DNA from: Thiothrix unzii
GTDB lineage: Bacteria > Pseudomonadota > Gammaproteobacteria > Thiotrichales > Thiotrichaceae
Direction of reading: 5' to 3'
Length of the DNA: 64,000 bases
NCBI RefSeq assembly: GCF_017901175.1
Contig: NZ_CP072793.1
Location: 1,426,001-1,490,000 of the forward strand
The translations under genes were made by a program, and so were the position numbers. The notes below the pieces were generated by a model. That model was not told the origin of the DNA and made no database searches. It saw only the letters and a list, made by a program, of their open reading frames with translations. Below, in pieces: positions 56,701-64,000 of this stretch; within the stretch, counting starts at the first letter, position 1, and each line of letters opens with the position of its first letter.

Positions 56701-57268
56701 CGAACGCAAACAATACCTTGATCAACAAAACGCGGATTTGCTGGCGGCATTAGAAATTTTAGATACGGCAATTCGTAAAATTGATCGAGAAACCCGTGCA
56801 CGTTTTAAAGAAACTTTTGAGCGGGTGAATACGCGCCTGAGTGAAATGTTCCCGCGTTTGTTTGGTGGTGGTGAATGTTATTTGAAAATGACGGGCGATG
56901 ATTTGTTAACCACGGGAGTGGCTATTATGGCGCGTCCGCCGGGTAAGCGGCTTTCCAGCATTTACCTGATGTCGGGTGGTGAAAAGGCATTAACTGCCGT
57001 GGCATTGGTGTTTGCGATTTTTGAATTGAACCCCGCACCGTTTTGTATGCTTGATGAAGTGGACGCGCCCTTGGATGAAGCCAATGTAGGACGTTTTTGT
57101 GAACTGGTGCGCCACATGGCAGAACAGGTACAATTTATTTTCATTACCCATAATAAGACCACAATGGAACTTGCCGAAAATTTGATTGGTGTTACCATGC
57201 GCGAAGCAGGTGTTTCACGCTTGGTGTCCGTGGATATGGCGGAAGCTGTGAAGTTAGCCAACGGCTAA
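53780..57268 (+). CDS. smc: Chromosome segregation ATPase Smc
   Basis: Condensin core, 1162 aa, from GTG 53780. N-terminal head IRIAGFKSFVDPVTLDL with Walker A GPNGCGKSNTIDAVRW near residue 32. Coiled coils from about 170 to 500 and 650 to 1000, separated by a hinge (ESGWETAVEAVLGGDLDAV, near 530-640). C-terminal head with MSGGEKALTAVALVFAIF and Walker B FCMLDEVDAPLDEANVGRF near 1090. It is followed by zipA, but no scpAB or ligA is in view. Confidence 0.97.
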   Translation: MRLSKIRIAGFKSFVDPVTLDLRSNLTGILGPNGCGKSNTIDAVRWVMGESSAKHLRGASMEDVIFNGSASRKPVGLASVELVFDNSDGKLGGEYAQYAEISVKRQVSRDGDSKYFLNGAKCRRRDITDIFLGTGLGPRSYAIIEQGMISRLIEAKPEELRNTLEEAAGISRYKERRRETETRMTHTRENLERLTDLRDELEKQLERLDKQAKAAQRFREWREQERQLEASVLLCQWEALQQDGAQRLRELSQQSTTYQAQMMQVRQLETQLEALRSDYHSANETLNAVQGEYYQAGAEIARLEQTIQHQRDIQRRQQQALQQAQQSITETQRHADEDRIKLTQSEAMLAEWEPREAEVDEQLSLAEAQLAEAEDQLNDWQEQWHAVQQAVAEPTRQAQVEKTRMEQLERQLNQTAQRAERLQQEATHLSTARYSEERDVVSEQCLEASNAHAAAETQLTQLNAELARNQQTQREWQAQLDNQRSRRQALQGRLASLETLQQAGLDKTNKARQQWLQTHGLSANPRLAEQLQVESGWETAVEAVLGGDLDAVGLDAFPELTAFPQAGVTLLETTQTALQASARSLASKVIQPHAVLPWLAQIYCVETLDEALAQRGSLSPTESLVTRDGVWVGRHWLRSRRQNDANSGILQRQQEIDGLREQLILVEASLTALQDDADALRERIREQEQQRQFLQTETNRLHRAESELRSRLHAVQQRIEQWQQRRQQLEAEREELEAQRLQQAEDHLLATERRNEALECLEMAQNDQEVLADSRHDFQQAVTDARRQQREWQDQAHALQLRLETNRAQRANSQQQLERVHSRLALLEEQHATLILQLEQQQDPDADLQMALETALEQRLLVETQLSQARQAVQGLEATIRTHDQERLQYERLAEQSRTSQENRKLEWQAIQVREQTTAEQFAKTGFDPATLRAQLVAEVDVNALQQQLEEIQRQIQRLGAINLAAIDEFREQSERKQYLDQQNADLLAALEILDTAIRKIDRETRARFKETFERVNTRLSEMFPRLFGGGECYLKMTGDDLLTTGVAIMARPPGKRLSSIYLMSGGEKALTAVALVFAIFELNPAPFCMLDEVDAPLDEANVGRFCELVRHMAEQVQFIFITHNKTTMELAENLIGVTMREAGVSRLVSVDMAEAVKLANG

Positions 57269-57296
57269 TGCAATAAGGAATTGTAAGGATTTTGTA

Positions 57297-57986
57297 ATGG
57301 AATTGATAAGCCTCGTTATTATGGCGTTGGGTTTGGTGGCTTTGGTAGCCATTTATATTTTGAGCCGCATTTCACGTCGCGATTTGCCCCAAAAACGTGA
57401 TGAAAGTGTGCCGGTATTGCGTGATAAAGACGGCAATCCGATGTCCAGCGTGTTGGAGGATGTGCCCGCCCGTGATGGCAAACGTCCGGCTGCGAATGCG
57501 CGTATTTTATCCGATGCGATGATGTCGGGTGTTGCGACTCCCGCAACTACCTCCGATGTGGCCTTAGAGCCTGAAAACAGTGTGATTTTGCCGCCGCAAT
57601 TGGTGCTGTTTGTTGCGGCTGATATTGATGCGGGTTTTGCTGGTGAAGAAGTGCTTAAAGCCTTGGATAACGCGGGCTTGCGTTTCGGCGATATGGGTAT
57701 TTTCCACCGCATCATTAATCACGATGGTACGGAAGTCAGCTTGTTTAGCGTGGCGAACGGGGTAAAACCTTGGACATTGGTTCCCGAAGAGCTGATCGAA
57801 CAAGCGACACCGGGTTTGTCGATGATCCTGAATTTACCCAGCCCGATTGCCAACGGTGATGCTATTCACGATTTCTTGCGCACCGCAGAACGTTTGACGG
57901 GCGATTTGGGCGGCGTGTTAAAAGATCAGGATCAGCAAGCGATTACCGCTGATTCTCGCGCCAGTTTGTTAGCGTTAGCGGGGTAA
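57297..57986 (+). CDS. zipA: Cell division protein ZipA
   Basis: The 229-residue FtsZ-tethering protein has an N-terminal membrane anchor (LISLVIMALGLVALVAIYIL), a basic/variable linker, and a C-terminal FtsZ-binding domain (VLFVAADIDAGFAGEEVLKALDNAGLRFGDMGIFHRIINHDGTEVSLFSVANGVKPWTL). The linker is short relative to E. coli. The smc-zipA pair is classical for gammaproteobacteria. The 3' end overlaps the convergent fbpC by 12 bp. Confidence 0.93.
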   Translation: MELISLVIMALGLVALVAIYILSRISRRDLPQKRDESVPVLRDKDGNPMSSVLEDVPARDGKRPAANARILSDAMMSGVATPATTSDVALEPENSVILPPQLVLFVAADIDAGFAGEEVLKALDNAGLRFGDMGIFHRIINHDGTEVSLFSVANGVKPWTLVPEELIEQATPGLSMILNLPSPIANGDAIHDFLRTAERLTGDLGGVLKDQDQQAITADSRASLLALAG

Positions 57987-59027
57987 GTGCTTCAAAATCA
58001 CCCGATGCTGCATATCCAGCTCGAAACACACCGTCGTGCCGATAGCGTGGGTCTCGTGGCTGGGGGCGACGGCTAAAATTTGACTGCCATCCGCTAAACT
58101 TAGCACGTATAAGTATTCTGCACCCCGAAATACCCGCGATACCACGGTGGCTTTGCGTGGCGCATCTGCTACCAGTTTCAGGTCATCAGGGCGTATCAGC
58201 ACGTCAACCGGACATTCTGGTTGGCAGCCTGCGGGTATTTCACCTTGTACCGCACCCATTAACGTCGATACGGTATTGTGATTTAGCACTGTCCCCGCAA
58301 TCAACGCACCTTGCCCAATAAACCCCGCCACAAACTGATTCACCGGCTTGTGATACAAGTTGTAACCCGTATCCCATTGCTGCAACCGCCCGCTTTGCAA
58401 CACGCCAATCTCATCCGCCATCGCAAACGCTTCGTGCTGGTCGTGTGTCACCAGAATCGCGGTCATGCCTTCGCGCTTGAGAATGTCGCGCACTTCCCGC
58501 GCTAACATTTCGCGCAATTCCACGTCTTGGCTACCGAATGGCTCATCCAGCAACAGCAAACGTGGTTGCGGCGCAAGGGCGCGTGCCAACGCAATGCGCT
58601 GCTGCTGTCCCCCTGACAATTCGTGCGGGTAACGCTTTTCGTAACCGGGCAAATTCACCAACTCCAGCAATTCCGCCACGCGCCGCGTCTTATCTTTGCC
58701 CGACTGTTTGCGAATCCCGAAGGTGATATTGTCGGCAATGCTCAGGTGCGGAAACAGCGCGTAATCCTGAAACACCATGCCAATATTGCGTTTTTCCGGC
58801 GGTAAATGCACATCAGGCGCACTGATTACCTGATCTTTGAGCGTAATCGTGCCACGGGTGACAGGCTCGAAACCAGCGATTGCCCGCAGCAAAGTCGTCT
58901 TGCCACAGCCGCTGGGCCCCAGTAAACAACCGATTTGCCCGTCTTCCACCGTCAGATTGACATCGTGTACCACCGCATTGCTGCCGTATTCGATGTGGAT
59001 GTTTTGCAGGACTAACTTGCTCATCAA
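57975..59027 (-). CDS. fbpC: Ferric iron ABC transporter ATPase (FbpC-like)
   Basis: The 350-residue ATPase has Walker A GPSGCGKTTLLRAIAG near residue 37, signature LSGGQQQRIALARAL near 140, Walker B LLLLDEPFGSQD, and an H-loop VTHDQHEA. A TOBE-like C-terminus follows (CPVDVLIRPDDLKLV). Last gene of the fbpABC operon on this strand, overlapping fbpB by 4 nt. Confidence 0.9.
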   Translation of the reverse strand: MMSKLVLQNIHIEYGSNAVVHDVNLTVEDGQIGCLLGPSGCGKTTLLRAIAGFEPVTRGTITLKDQVISAPDVHLPPEKRNIGMVFQDYALFPHLSIADNITFGIRKQSGKDKTRRVAELLELVNLPGYEKRYPHELSGGQQQRIALARALAPQPRLLLLDEPFGSQDVELREMLAREVRDILKREGMTAILVTHDQHEAFAMADEIGVLQSGRLQQWDTGYNLYHKPVNQFVAGFIGQGALIAGTVLNHNTVSTLMGAVQGEIPAGCQPECPVDVLIRPDDLKLVADAPRKATVVSRVFRGAEYLYVLSLADGSQILAVAPSHETHAIGTTVCFELDMQHRVILKHLPR

Positions 59028-60661
59028 TGTTCCCCAGCCCGCGACCGACTAATCGAGCGGCTCAATAAAATCACCGGAATAATCCCTGCTGCCACAATCA
59101 TCAGCGATGGCAAACCCGCATCCGCCAGCCGTTCATCTGAAGCCAATTCATACGCCCGCACTGCCAGCGTATTGAAATTGAACGGGCGTAAAATCAGCGT
59201 GGCAGGCAATTCTTTCAGCACATCCACAAACACCAGCAAAATCGCGGTGAGTAACGAGCCTTTCATCAACGGCAAATGCAGCCGCTGCAATACGCCCAAG
59301 GGACTCAAGCCCAACGAACGCCCCGCATTATCCAGCGTTGGTTTAATCTTGCCCAACCCCGCTTCCACTGTTTGCAGCGACACTGCCAAAAAGCGCACAT
59401 TGTAGGCAAACAGCAGCGTAAACAGCGTGCCACTCAGCAACAAGCCTGCGTTACTGTCGAAAAACTGTTTGCTCAGGTGGTTGAGTTGCGTGTCTGCCCA
59501 CGCAAACGGAATCAGCACCCCAATCGCAATCACCGTCCCCGGAATCGCATACCCCATCGCCGCAATCCGCGAAGCAATATTCACCAACGGATCATTATTT
59601 AGCCGCTTGCCATAACCCAAAATCAACGCCAGCAACAGCGCAAATACTGCCGCCAAACTTGCCAGCATCAAGCTATGCCACACCAGATTCATGAAATCAC
59701 TGTCCAATCCTTTGCTGGCAACTTTAATGCTCCAATGCAGCAATTGCCCCACCGGAATCACAAACCCCAACAACAAGGGCAGGGCGCACGCCAACACCGC
59801 AGCCACTGCCGTCCAGCCACGCAAACGGAATTTCGGAATGCGCGAATACTTGCTGGAGGTATGGTGATACCGCGCCCGACTGCGCGACCAACGTTCCAAC
59901 AGGATCAGCACAAACACAAACCCCATCAGCAACGCCGCCAATTGCGAAGCCGCCGCATGATCGCCCAGCCCAAACCAAGTACGGAAAATGCCCGTGGTAA
60001 AGGTTGATACGCCGAAATATTGCACCGTGCCAAAATCCGCCAACGTTTCCATCAAGGCCAGCGACAAGCCGGTAATAATCGCTGGACGCGCCAACGGCAA
60101 CGCCACCCGAAAGAAACTTTGCCACTGGTTTGACCCCAGTGTGCGGCTCACTTCCAGCACACAAATCGACTGTTCCAGAAACGCTGCCCGCGCCAACAAA
60201 TACACATACGGGAACAGCACCAGCGACAACATGGTGATTGCGCCACCCAGAGAGCGCACATTCGGGAAGTAATAATCGCCATACCCCCAGCCCGTCAGCT
60301 CGCGCAGCAAGGTTTGCACCTGCCCCGAAAAATCCAGCATTCCGGTGTAGGTGTAGGCAATAATGTAAGCAGGCATCGCCATCGGCAACAGCAATGCCCA
60401 TTCAAATAAGCGTCGCCCCGGAAACTCGCACATGCTGTTCAACCATGCCGCCGGAAGCCCCAGCAGCAATACGCCAAACCCCACGCCCAATACCAGCCAC
60501 AGCGTATTCAGCAAGTAATCGGTAAGCACGGTTTCGCGCAAATGCTGCCAGACTTCGGGCGCAGGCACGAATACATAGCCGAACACCGCGAGGATCGGCA
60601 AAGCAGTCAGCAATGCCATGCCCAATAGCACGGCACGCCAGAGCAGGGGTTTTATTTCCAC
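59024..60661 (-). CDS. fbpB: Ferric iron ABC transporter permease (FbpB-like)
   Basis: The 545-residue double permease has two BPD-transp modules of about six helices each, each with an EAA loop: LEVSRTLGSNQWQSFFRVALPLARPAI and LDNAGRSLGLSPLGVLQRLHLPLMKGS. This fused form is typical of FbpB/HitB-type iron importers. Between fbpA and fbpC, overlapping both. Confidence 0.92.
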   Translation of the reverse strand: MEIKPLLWRAVLLGMALLTALPILAVFGYVFVPAPEVWQHLRETVLTDYLLNTLWLVLGVGFGVLLLGLPAAWLNSMCEFPGRRLFEWALLLPMAMPAYIIAYTYTGMLDFSGQVQTLLRELTGWGYGDYYFPNVRSLGGAITMLSLVLFPYVYLLARAAFLEQSICVLEVSRTLGSNQWQSFFRVALPLARPAIITGLSLALMETLADFGTVQYFGVSTFTTGIFRTWFGLGDHAAASQLAALLMGFVFVLILLERWSRSRARYHHTSSKYSRIPKFRLRGWTAVAAVLACALPLLLGFVIPVGQLLHWSIKVASKGLDSDFMNLVWHSLMLASLAAVFALLLALILGYGKRLNNDPLVNIASRIAAMGYAIPGTVIAIGVLIPFAWADTQLNHLSKQFFDSNAGLLLSGTLFTLLFAYNVRFLAVSLQTVEAGLGKIKPTLDNAGRSLGLSPLGVLQRLHLPLMKGSLLTAILLVFVDVLKELPATLILRPFNFNTLAVRAYELASDERLADAGLPSLMIVAAGIIPVILLSRSISRSRAGEH

Positions 60662-61671
60662 CCAGCTTTGTCCATGATTTTCACGGCTTCGGCATTGTGT
60701 TTGCCGAGTTCGGACAAATTCAGGCTATCGGCTTTGAACTCGCCCCAACCTTTGAGCATCGCACTGGGCGCAATACCGGCTTTCACGGGGTATTCCTGAT
60801 TGGCTTCGGCGTACCATTTCTGCGATTCGTCGTTGACCAAGAATTCCATCAGTTTGACGGCGTTATCCTTGTTTTTGGCGGTTTTGGTGACAGCCGCGCC
60901 GCTGATATTGATGTGTGTGCCACGATCACCTTCGGCTTGATTAGGCCAGAAGATTGCGACTTTTTCCGCAGCGGCTTTGTCTTCCGCCTCTTCGCCCGTC
61001 AGCATTTGCCCGTAGTAGTAGGTGTTGGAAATCGCAATGTCGCATTGCCCAGCCGCAGCCGCCTTGATTTGATCACGGTCGCCGCCTTCGGGTGGACGCG
61101 CAAAGTTTTTCACCAAGCCGTCAGCCCATGCCTGTGCCTTTTCCGCGCCGTTCACTGCAATCATCGACCCCAACATCGACTGGTTGTAAATATTGTCGGA
61201 AGAACGCACGCAGATACGTCCTTTCCACTTCGGATCAGCCAAGTCTTCGTAGGTGGAAAGTTCTTCCGGTTTCACCTTGTCTTTCACGTAAAAGATCGGG
61301 CGAGCGCGGGAGGTCAACCCAAACCATTGATTGGCGGGGTCACGCAGGTTTTCAGGAATGTCTTTTTTCAGTGTGGCGGATTCGACGGGTTGGGTCAGCT
61401 CCATTTCTACCGCGCGGTACAAACGCCCAGCGTCGGCGGTCATCAGCAGGTCGGCGGGGGTGTTTTCACCTTCGAGCTTGAGGCGTTCCAGCAGTGCATC
61501 GTCTTTGCCAGTGACGAGGTTGACCTTGATGCTCGTCGCTTCGGTGAATTTGTCAAACAGCGGCTTGATCAGTTGTTCCTTGCGGGCGGAATAGACATTG
61601 ACTTCGCCATCTGCCAGCACGGGGGTAGCGATGCTGGCAACCAGTAATGACAGTGCGATTTTCTTGAACAC
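60652..61671 (-). CDS. fbpA: Ferric iron-binding periplasmic protein (FbpA-like)
   Basis: The 339-residue iron receptor starts at GTG 61671, 8 nt after AGGAG (an upstream ATG frame is less likely). Signal peptide FKKIALSLLVASIATPVLA. The mature protein begins DGEVNVYSARKEQLIKPLF and includes TADAGRLYRAVEMELTQP and CDIAISNTYYYGQM, whose paired tyrosines are typical iron ligands. Preceded by a Fur box. Overlaps fbpB by 10 nt. Confidence 0.92.
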   Translation of the reverse strand: MFKKIALSLLVASIATPVLADGEVNVYSARKEQLIKPLFDKFTEATSIKVNLVTGKDDALLERLKLEGENTPADLLMTADAGRLYRAVEMELTQPVESATLKKDIPENLRDPANQWFGLTSRARPIFYVKDKVKPEELSTYEDLADPKWKGRICVRSSDNIYNQSMLGSMIAVNGAEKAQAWADGLVKNFARPPEGGDRDQIKAAAAGQCDIAISNTYYYGQMLTGEEAEDKAAAEKVAIFWPNQAEGDRGTHINISGAAVTKTAKNKDNAVKLMEFLVNDESQKWYAEANQEYPVKAGIAPSAMLKGWGEFKADSLNLSELGKHNAEAVKIMDKAGWK

Positions 61672-61695
61672 GATAACACTCCTGATGAAAACACT

Positions 61696-61717
61696 AATAA
61701 TAAGAGTTCTCATTATT
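61696..61717. promoter_or_regulatory. Fur box upstream of fbpA
   Basis: A near-perfect 22-bp palindrome of AATAAT...ATTATT type with a GAGTTCTC-like centre lies 25-46 bp before the fbpA start. A related half site (AATTCTCATTATT) follows at 61743-61755. The pattern matches Fur-controlled iron uptake promoters; Fur binding is inferred. Confidence 0.7.
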
Positions 61718-61765
61718 TACGAGTTGTTTATTGAATGCAAGCAATTCTCATTATTCAGGGTGAAT

Positions 61766-62791
61766 TCAACGGTAGCCTTGTGGATTGTTACGTTGCCAGT
61801 TCCAAGCATCGTTACACATGGCAGCGAGGTCTTTTTCTGCTGTCCATTGTAATAATTCTTGTGCTTTGGCGGGGTCGGCATAGCAGCAAGCAATGTCACC
61901 AGCGCGACGTGCCACGATACGATAGGGGATTTCGCATCCGCTGGCTTGGGCAAACGCATTGACCATATCGAGTACCGAATAGCCTTGCCCCGTGCCTAAA
62001 TTGACGGTCAATAAATCCGGGGTAGCGGGGCGTTGAAAGGCTTCCAAGGCTTTGACATGGCCTTTTGCCAAATCGACGACGTGGATGTAGTCGCGTACTC
62101 CCGTGCCATCTGGCGTGGGGTAATCGCCGCCAAAAACGGAGAGGTATTCGTAAGTACCGACTGCTACCCGTGCGATATACGGCATTAAATTATTTGGAAT
62201 GCCTTGCGGGTCTTCACCAATCAGGCCGCTGCTGTGCGCCCCAACTGGGTTAAAATAGCGCAATAAAGCTATTTTCCATGCAGGATCAGCGCGGTAAAGG
62301 TCACCTAACATTTCCTCAATCATGAGTTTGGAACGCCCGTAGGCATTGGTGGCAGACAGTGGGAAATGTTCTTGAATCGGCGTGGTGTGCGGGTCGCCGT
62401 AAACCGTAGCGGATGAGCTGAACACAATGCACTTAACTTGATGACGCTGCATGGCTTGCAGCAATTGAATGGTTCCAGCGACATTATTGTCGTAATAAGC
62501 CAGCGGTTTCTCGACCGATTCACCTACGGCTTTTAAGCCCGCAAAATGAATTACGCTGTCAATGGAATGCGTTTGGAAAATCTTATCCAGTAACTCAGCA
62601 TTGCGAATATCGCCTTCGTAGAAAGTCGGGACTGCTTTGCCGGTAATGGTGGCGACACGTTGCAGGGATTCAACGGAACTATTGCAAAGATTATCGACAA
62701 TAATCGGGGTAAAACCTGCGTTTAGCAATTCCACGCACGTATGTGAGCCAATGTAGCCCGCGCCACCAGTAACTAAAACCGTTTGTGACAT
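61766..62791 (-). CDS. galE: UDP-glucose 4-epimerase
   Basis: Interconverts UDP-glucose and UDP-galactose. 341 aa, extended [21 protein letters not shown] near residue 5, catalytic Ser-Tyr-Lys via SSSATVYG and [14 protein letters not shown], and C-terminal [15 protein letters not shown]. No gal operon around it, so it probably serves surface polysaccharide synthesis. Confidence 0.96.
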   Translation of the reverse strand: MSQTVLVTGGAGYIGSHTCVELLNAGFTPIIVDNLCNSSVESLQRVATITGKAVPTFYEGDIRNAELLDKIFQTHSIDSVIHFAGLKAVGESVEKPLAYYDNNVAGTIQLLQAMQRHQVKCIVFSSSATVYGDPHTTPIQEHFPLSATNAYGRSKLMIEEMLGDLYRADPAWKIALLRYFNPVGAHSSGLIGEDPQGIPNNLMPYIARVAVGTYEYLSVFGGDYPTPDGTGVRDYIHVVDLAKGHVKALEAFQRPATPDLLTVNLGTGQGYSVLDMVNAFAQASGCEIPYRIVARRAGDIACCYADPAKAQELLQWTAEKDLAAMCNDAWNWQRNNPQGYR

Positions 62792-62803
62792 TTACTTATA
62801 ATC

Positions 62804-62838
62804 CTTTTGTTGGGTGTTTCAGGGACACCCAACAAAAG
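62804..62838. terminator. Perfect 14-bp hairpin between the comEA-like gene and galE
   Basis: Arms CTTTTGTTGGGTGT and ACACCCAACAAAAG with a 7-nt loop lie between two minus-strand genes. There is no T-run beyond the arm, but the arm itself is A/T-ended, as in some intrinsic terminators. It likely ends the ComEA-like transcript before galE. Confidence 0.6.
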
Positions 62839-62848
62839 ATAGCAGCGA

Positions 62849-63274
62849 TTAGGTATTGCTGTCAGTTTTTGATGCGGATTTTTCCGATACTTTGTCGGTT
62901 TTATCCGCTGATTTGGCATCTGCTTTCTCTGCTTTGTCGGCCTTGTCAGTGGTTTTTGCATCCGCTTTGTCGGTCGATTTGTCCGGTGTGGTGGTGCTGG
63001 CAGTGCTTGCGCCTTCTGTCAGGGAAATATCAGCTTTAATTTTATCAAATAATTTGTCGCCGATACCGCTGACTTCTTTGAGTTCGTCTAAGGTTTTGAA
63101 TTCGCCGTGTTCAGTACGGTAAGCAACAATGGCTTCCGCTTTTTTCGCGCCAATACCATCCAAACCATCTAAGGTGGCAGCATCGGCCTTGTTAATATTG
63201 ATCATTTCGGCGAAAACAGATGGTGCGCAAGACAGGCAAGCTAACAGGGTAGCGGCAATCACAGTTTTTTTCAT
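62849..63274 (-). CDS. ComEA-like helix-hairpin-helix protein
   Basis: The 141-residue exported protein starts at ATG 63274. Signal peptide KKTVIAATLLACLSCAPSVFA, then one ComEA-type double HhH: MININKADAATLDGLDGIGAKKAEAIVAYR and FKTLDELKEVSGIGDKLFDKIK. The last 60 residues are a Lys/Asp/Ala-rich repeat tail (DKADAKTTDKADKAEKADAK). Likely a periplasmic DNA-binding protein for DNA uptake. Confidence 0.85.
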   Translation of the reverse strand: MKKTVIAATLLACLSCAPSVFAEMININKADAATLDGLDGIGAKKAEAIVAYRTEHGEFKTLDELKEVSGIGDKLFDKIKADISLTEGASTASTTTPDKSTDKADAKTTDKADKAEKADAKSADKTDKVSEKSASKTDSNT

Positions 63275-63475
63275 GGTGAAACACTCAAGGGTAATGTTAT
63301 ATAAATAATTATGGGTTTGCTTAAGCTGGGCGTAATTTCTCATAAGATAGTGCATCGTTGAACTATTTTCTGATAATTGGTCGGGTGATTTTTTAGCTTT
63401 ATTCTGACAGGGTTTTGTGGATTTTGCGTGAGTGATTGGTTATTGTGGCGCATCCATTTTTTATAGGAGCAACCC

Positions 63476-64000
63476 ATGCGTAAACCTTATGTTAAAAGCA
63501 TTCTTTCTTATTCGATGGTCGGTAGTATTGGCCTGACTATCGTTGCCAGTTTGCAAGGTTGCGGTGGCGATCAACCGCCTACGCCGCCACAAAATCAAGC
63601 TCCCGGTGCGATTTCAGACGCAGCCAAAGGCGAGGGGATGTTTTTGGTGATTCAGCAAACCGGTGCGAATCCAGATACTTATGAGTTGAAAGAAAAACAC
63701 CCTTCCAGCGAAGGTACACGCGCGATTCTCAAGGGCATGGATGGCTCTGAGCGCATCCTGAGTGAAGCAGAACTCAAGAAAATTGCCGAAGAAGAAGCTA
63801 AGAAAGTCGAAGATGGCACGTCCAAACTGACTCAGCCAGCCGCAGAAAATCAAGGCTTGAGCTTGGGTGAAACCTTGCTGGCTTCGGCGGCGGGCGCACT
63901 GATTGGCGGGATGATTGCGAATAAACTCATGGGCAATTCCAATTATCAGCAACACCAACAGCAGCAAACCCAACGGGCGCAAACCAGCATTAGCCGTCCG
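63476..64000 (+). CDS. UPF0323 family lipoprotein (5' part, runs off the window)
   Basis: The frame opens at ATG 63476 after ATAGGAGCAACCC and stays open to the edge (175 codons). Lipoprotein signal with ASLQGC. The body follows the UPF0323 pattern: KGEGMFLVIQQTGANPDTYELKEKHPSSEGTRAILKGMDGSERILSEAELKKIAEEEAKKVEDGTSKLTQ, then LSLGETLLASAAGALIGGMIANKLMGNSNYQQ. Family function unknown. The C-terminus is missing. Confidence 0.82.
   Translation, partial: MRKPYVKSILSYSMVGSIGLTIVASLQGCGGDQPPTPPQNQAPGAISDAAKGEGMFLVIQQTGANPDTYELKEKHPSSEGTRAILKGMDGSERILSEAELKKIAEEEAKKVEDGTSKLTQPAAENQGLSLGETLLASAAGALIGGMIANKLMGNSNYQQHQQQQTQRAQTSISRP

Noticed and set aside
59724..60401. 225-codon frame within fbpB on the same strand
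   Set aside because: Out-of-frame shadow of the permease gene.
60613..61647. 344-codon plus-strand frame over the iron receptor gene
   Set aside because: It is complementary to fbpA, which has a signal peptide, a ribosome site and a Fur box; the plus frame has no domain.

Overview
The window reads as a chromosomal segment of a gammaproteobacterium of roughly 50% GC. ZipA next to Smc, EpmB, TsaB, PBP1b, a YoaA-type helicase, a coaBC-dut-argB cluster and FIST and UPF0323 proteins fit a member of the Thiotrichales (Thiothrix-like). The genus is an inference from gene content, not a sequence match. No rRNA, tRNA or CRISPR array was seen.

Layout. 1-5.2 kb: the end of a TumE-type toxin-antitoxin pair, then serC-pheA, a CHAP-amidase lipoprotein, a FIST sensor protein and a thioredoxin. 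5.3-10.3 kb: fpr, accA, tilS, an AI-2E-family permease and a membrane coiled-coil protein. 10.4-17.8 kb: one tightly overlapping gene train, mazG-like pyrophosphohydrolase, AAA ATPase, PIN-like nuclease, Septu ATPase (PtuA), Septu HNH nuclease (PtuB), and then the replicative polymerase gene dnaE, whose start codon overlaps the ptuB stop. This looks like a defence module built onto the front of an essential gene.

17.8-22.7 kb: an accessory island lies between the convergent genes dnaE and potB. It is bracketed by a perfect 17-bp direct repeat that includes the dnaE stop codon. It holds a small integron-type cassette array (attC sites and minus-strand cassette genes, with no integron integrase in view: a YcxB-like protein, two unknowns, a stand-alone EF-Tu domain-III-like protein and a broken cassette) and an IS91-family element carrying its own tyrosine recombinase.

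22.7-40 kb: potB without its usual partners, two tandem membrane-associated GTPases, a DUF3465 protein, mrp (apbC), a LEA-type lipoprotein, dcd, an iron-type alcohol dehydrogenase, a DUF4412 protein, a fused phosphotransferase/ATPase, mrcB, a TPR lipoprotein, a YoaA-type helicase, tsaB and epmB. 39.8-44.3 kb: a VapBC pair with a GIY-YIG-like protein, then modABC, where a 28-bp palindromic repeat has inserted at the modA/modB junction, then a SHOCT protein.

44.5-64 kb: a NYN-domain protein, thiL, a SPOR lipoprotein, a DUF4124 protein overlapping argB tail to tail, the operon coaBC-dut-DUF3144-argB, radC, a Tat-exported flavin oxidase, a haem c lipoprotein, smc-zipA, a Fur-box-controlled ferric iron ABC transporter (fbpABC), galE, a ComEA-like helix-hairpin-helix protein and the start of a UPF0323 lipoprotein that runs off the window. 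The two accessory zones flanking dnaE, defence genes upstream and a repeat-bounded cassette island downstream, are the most unusual part of the window.
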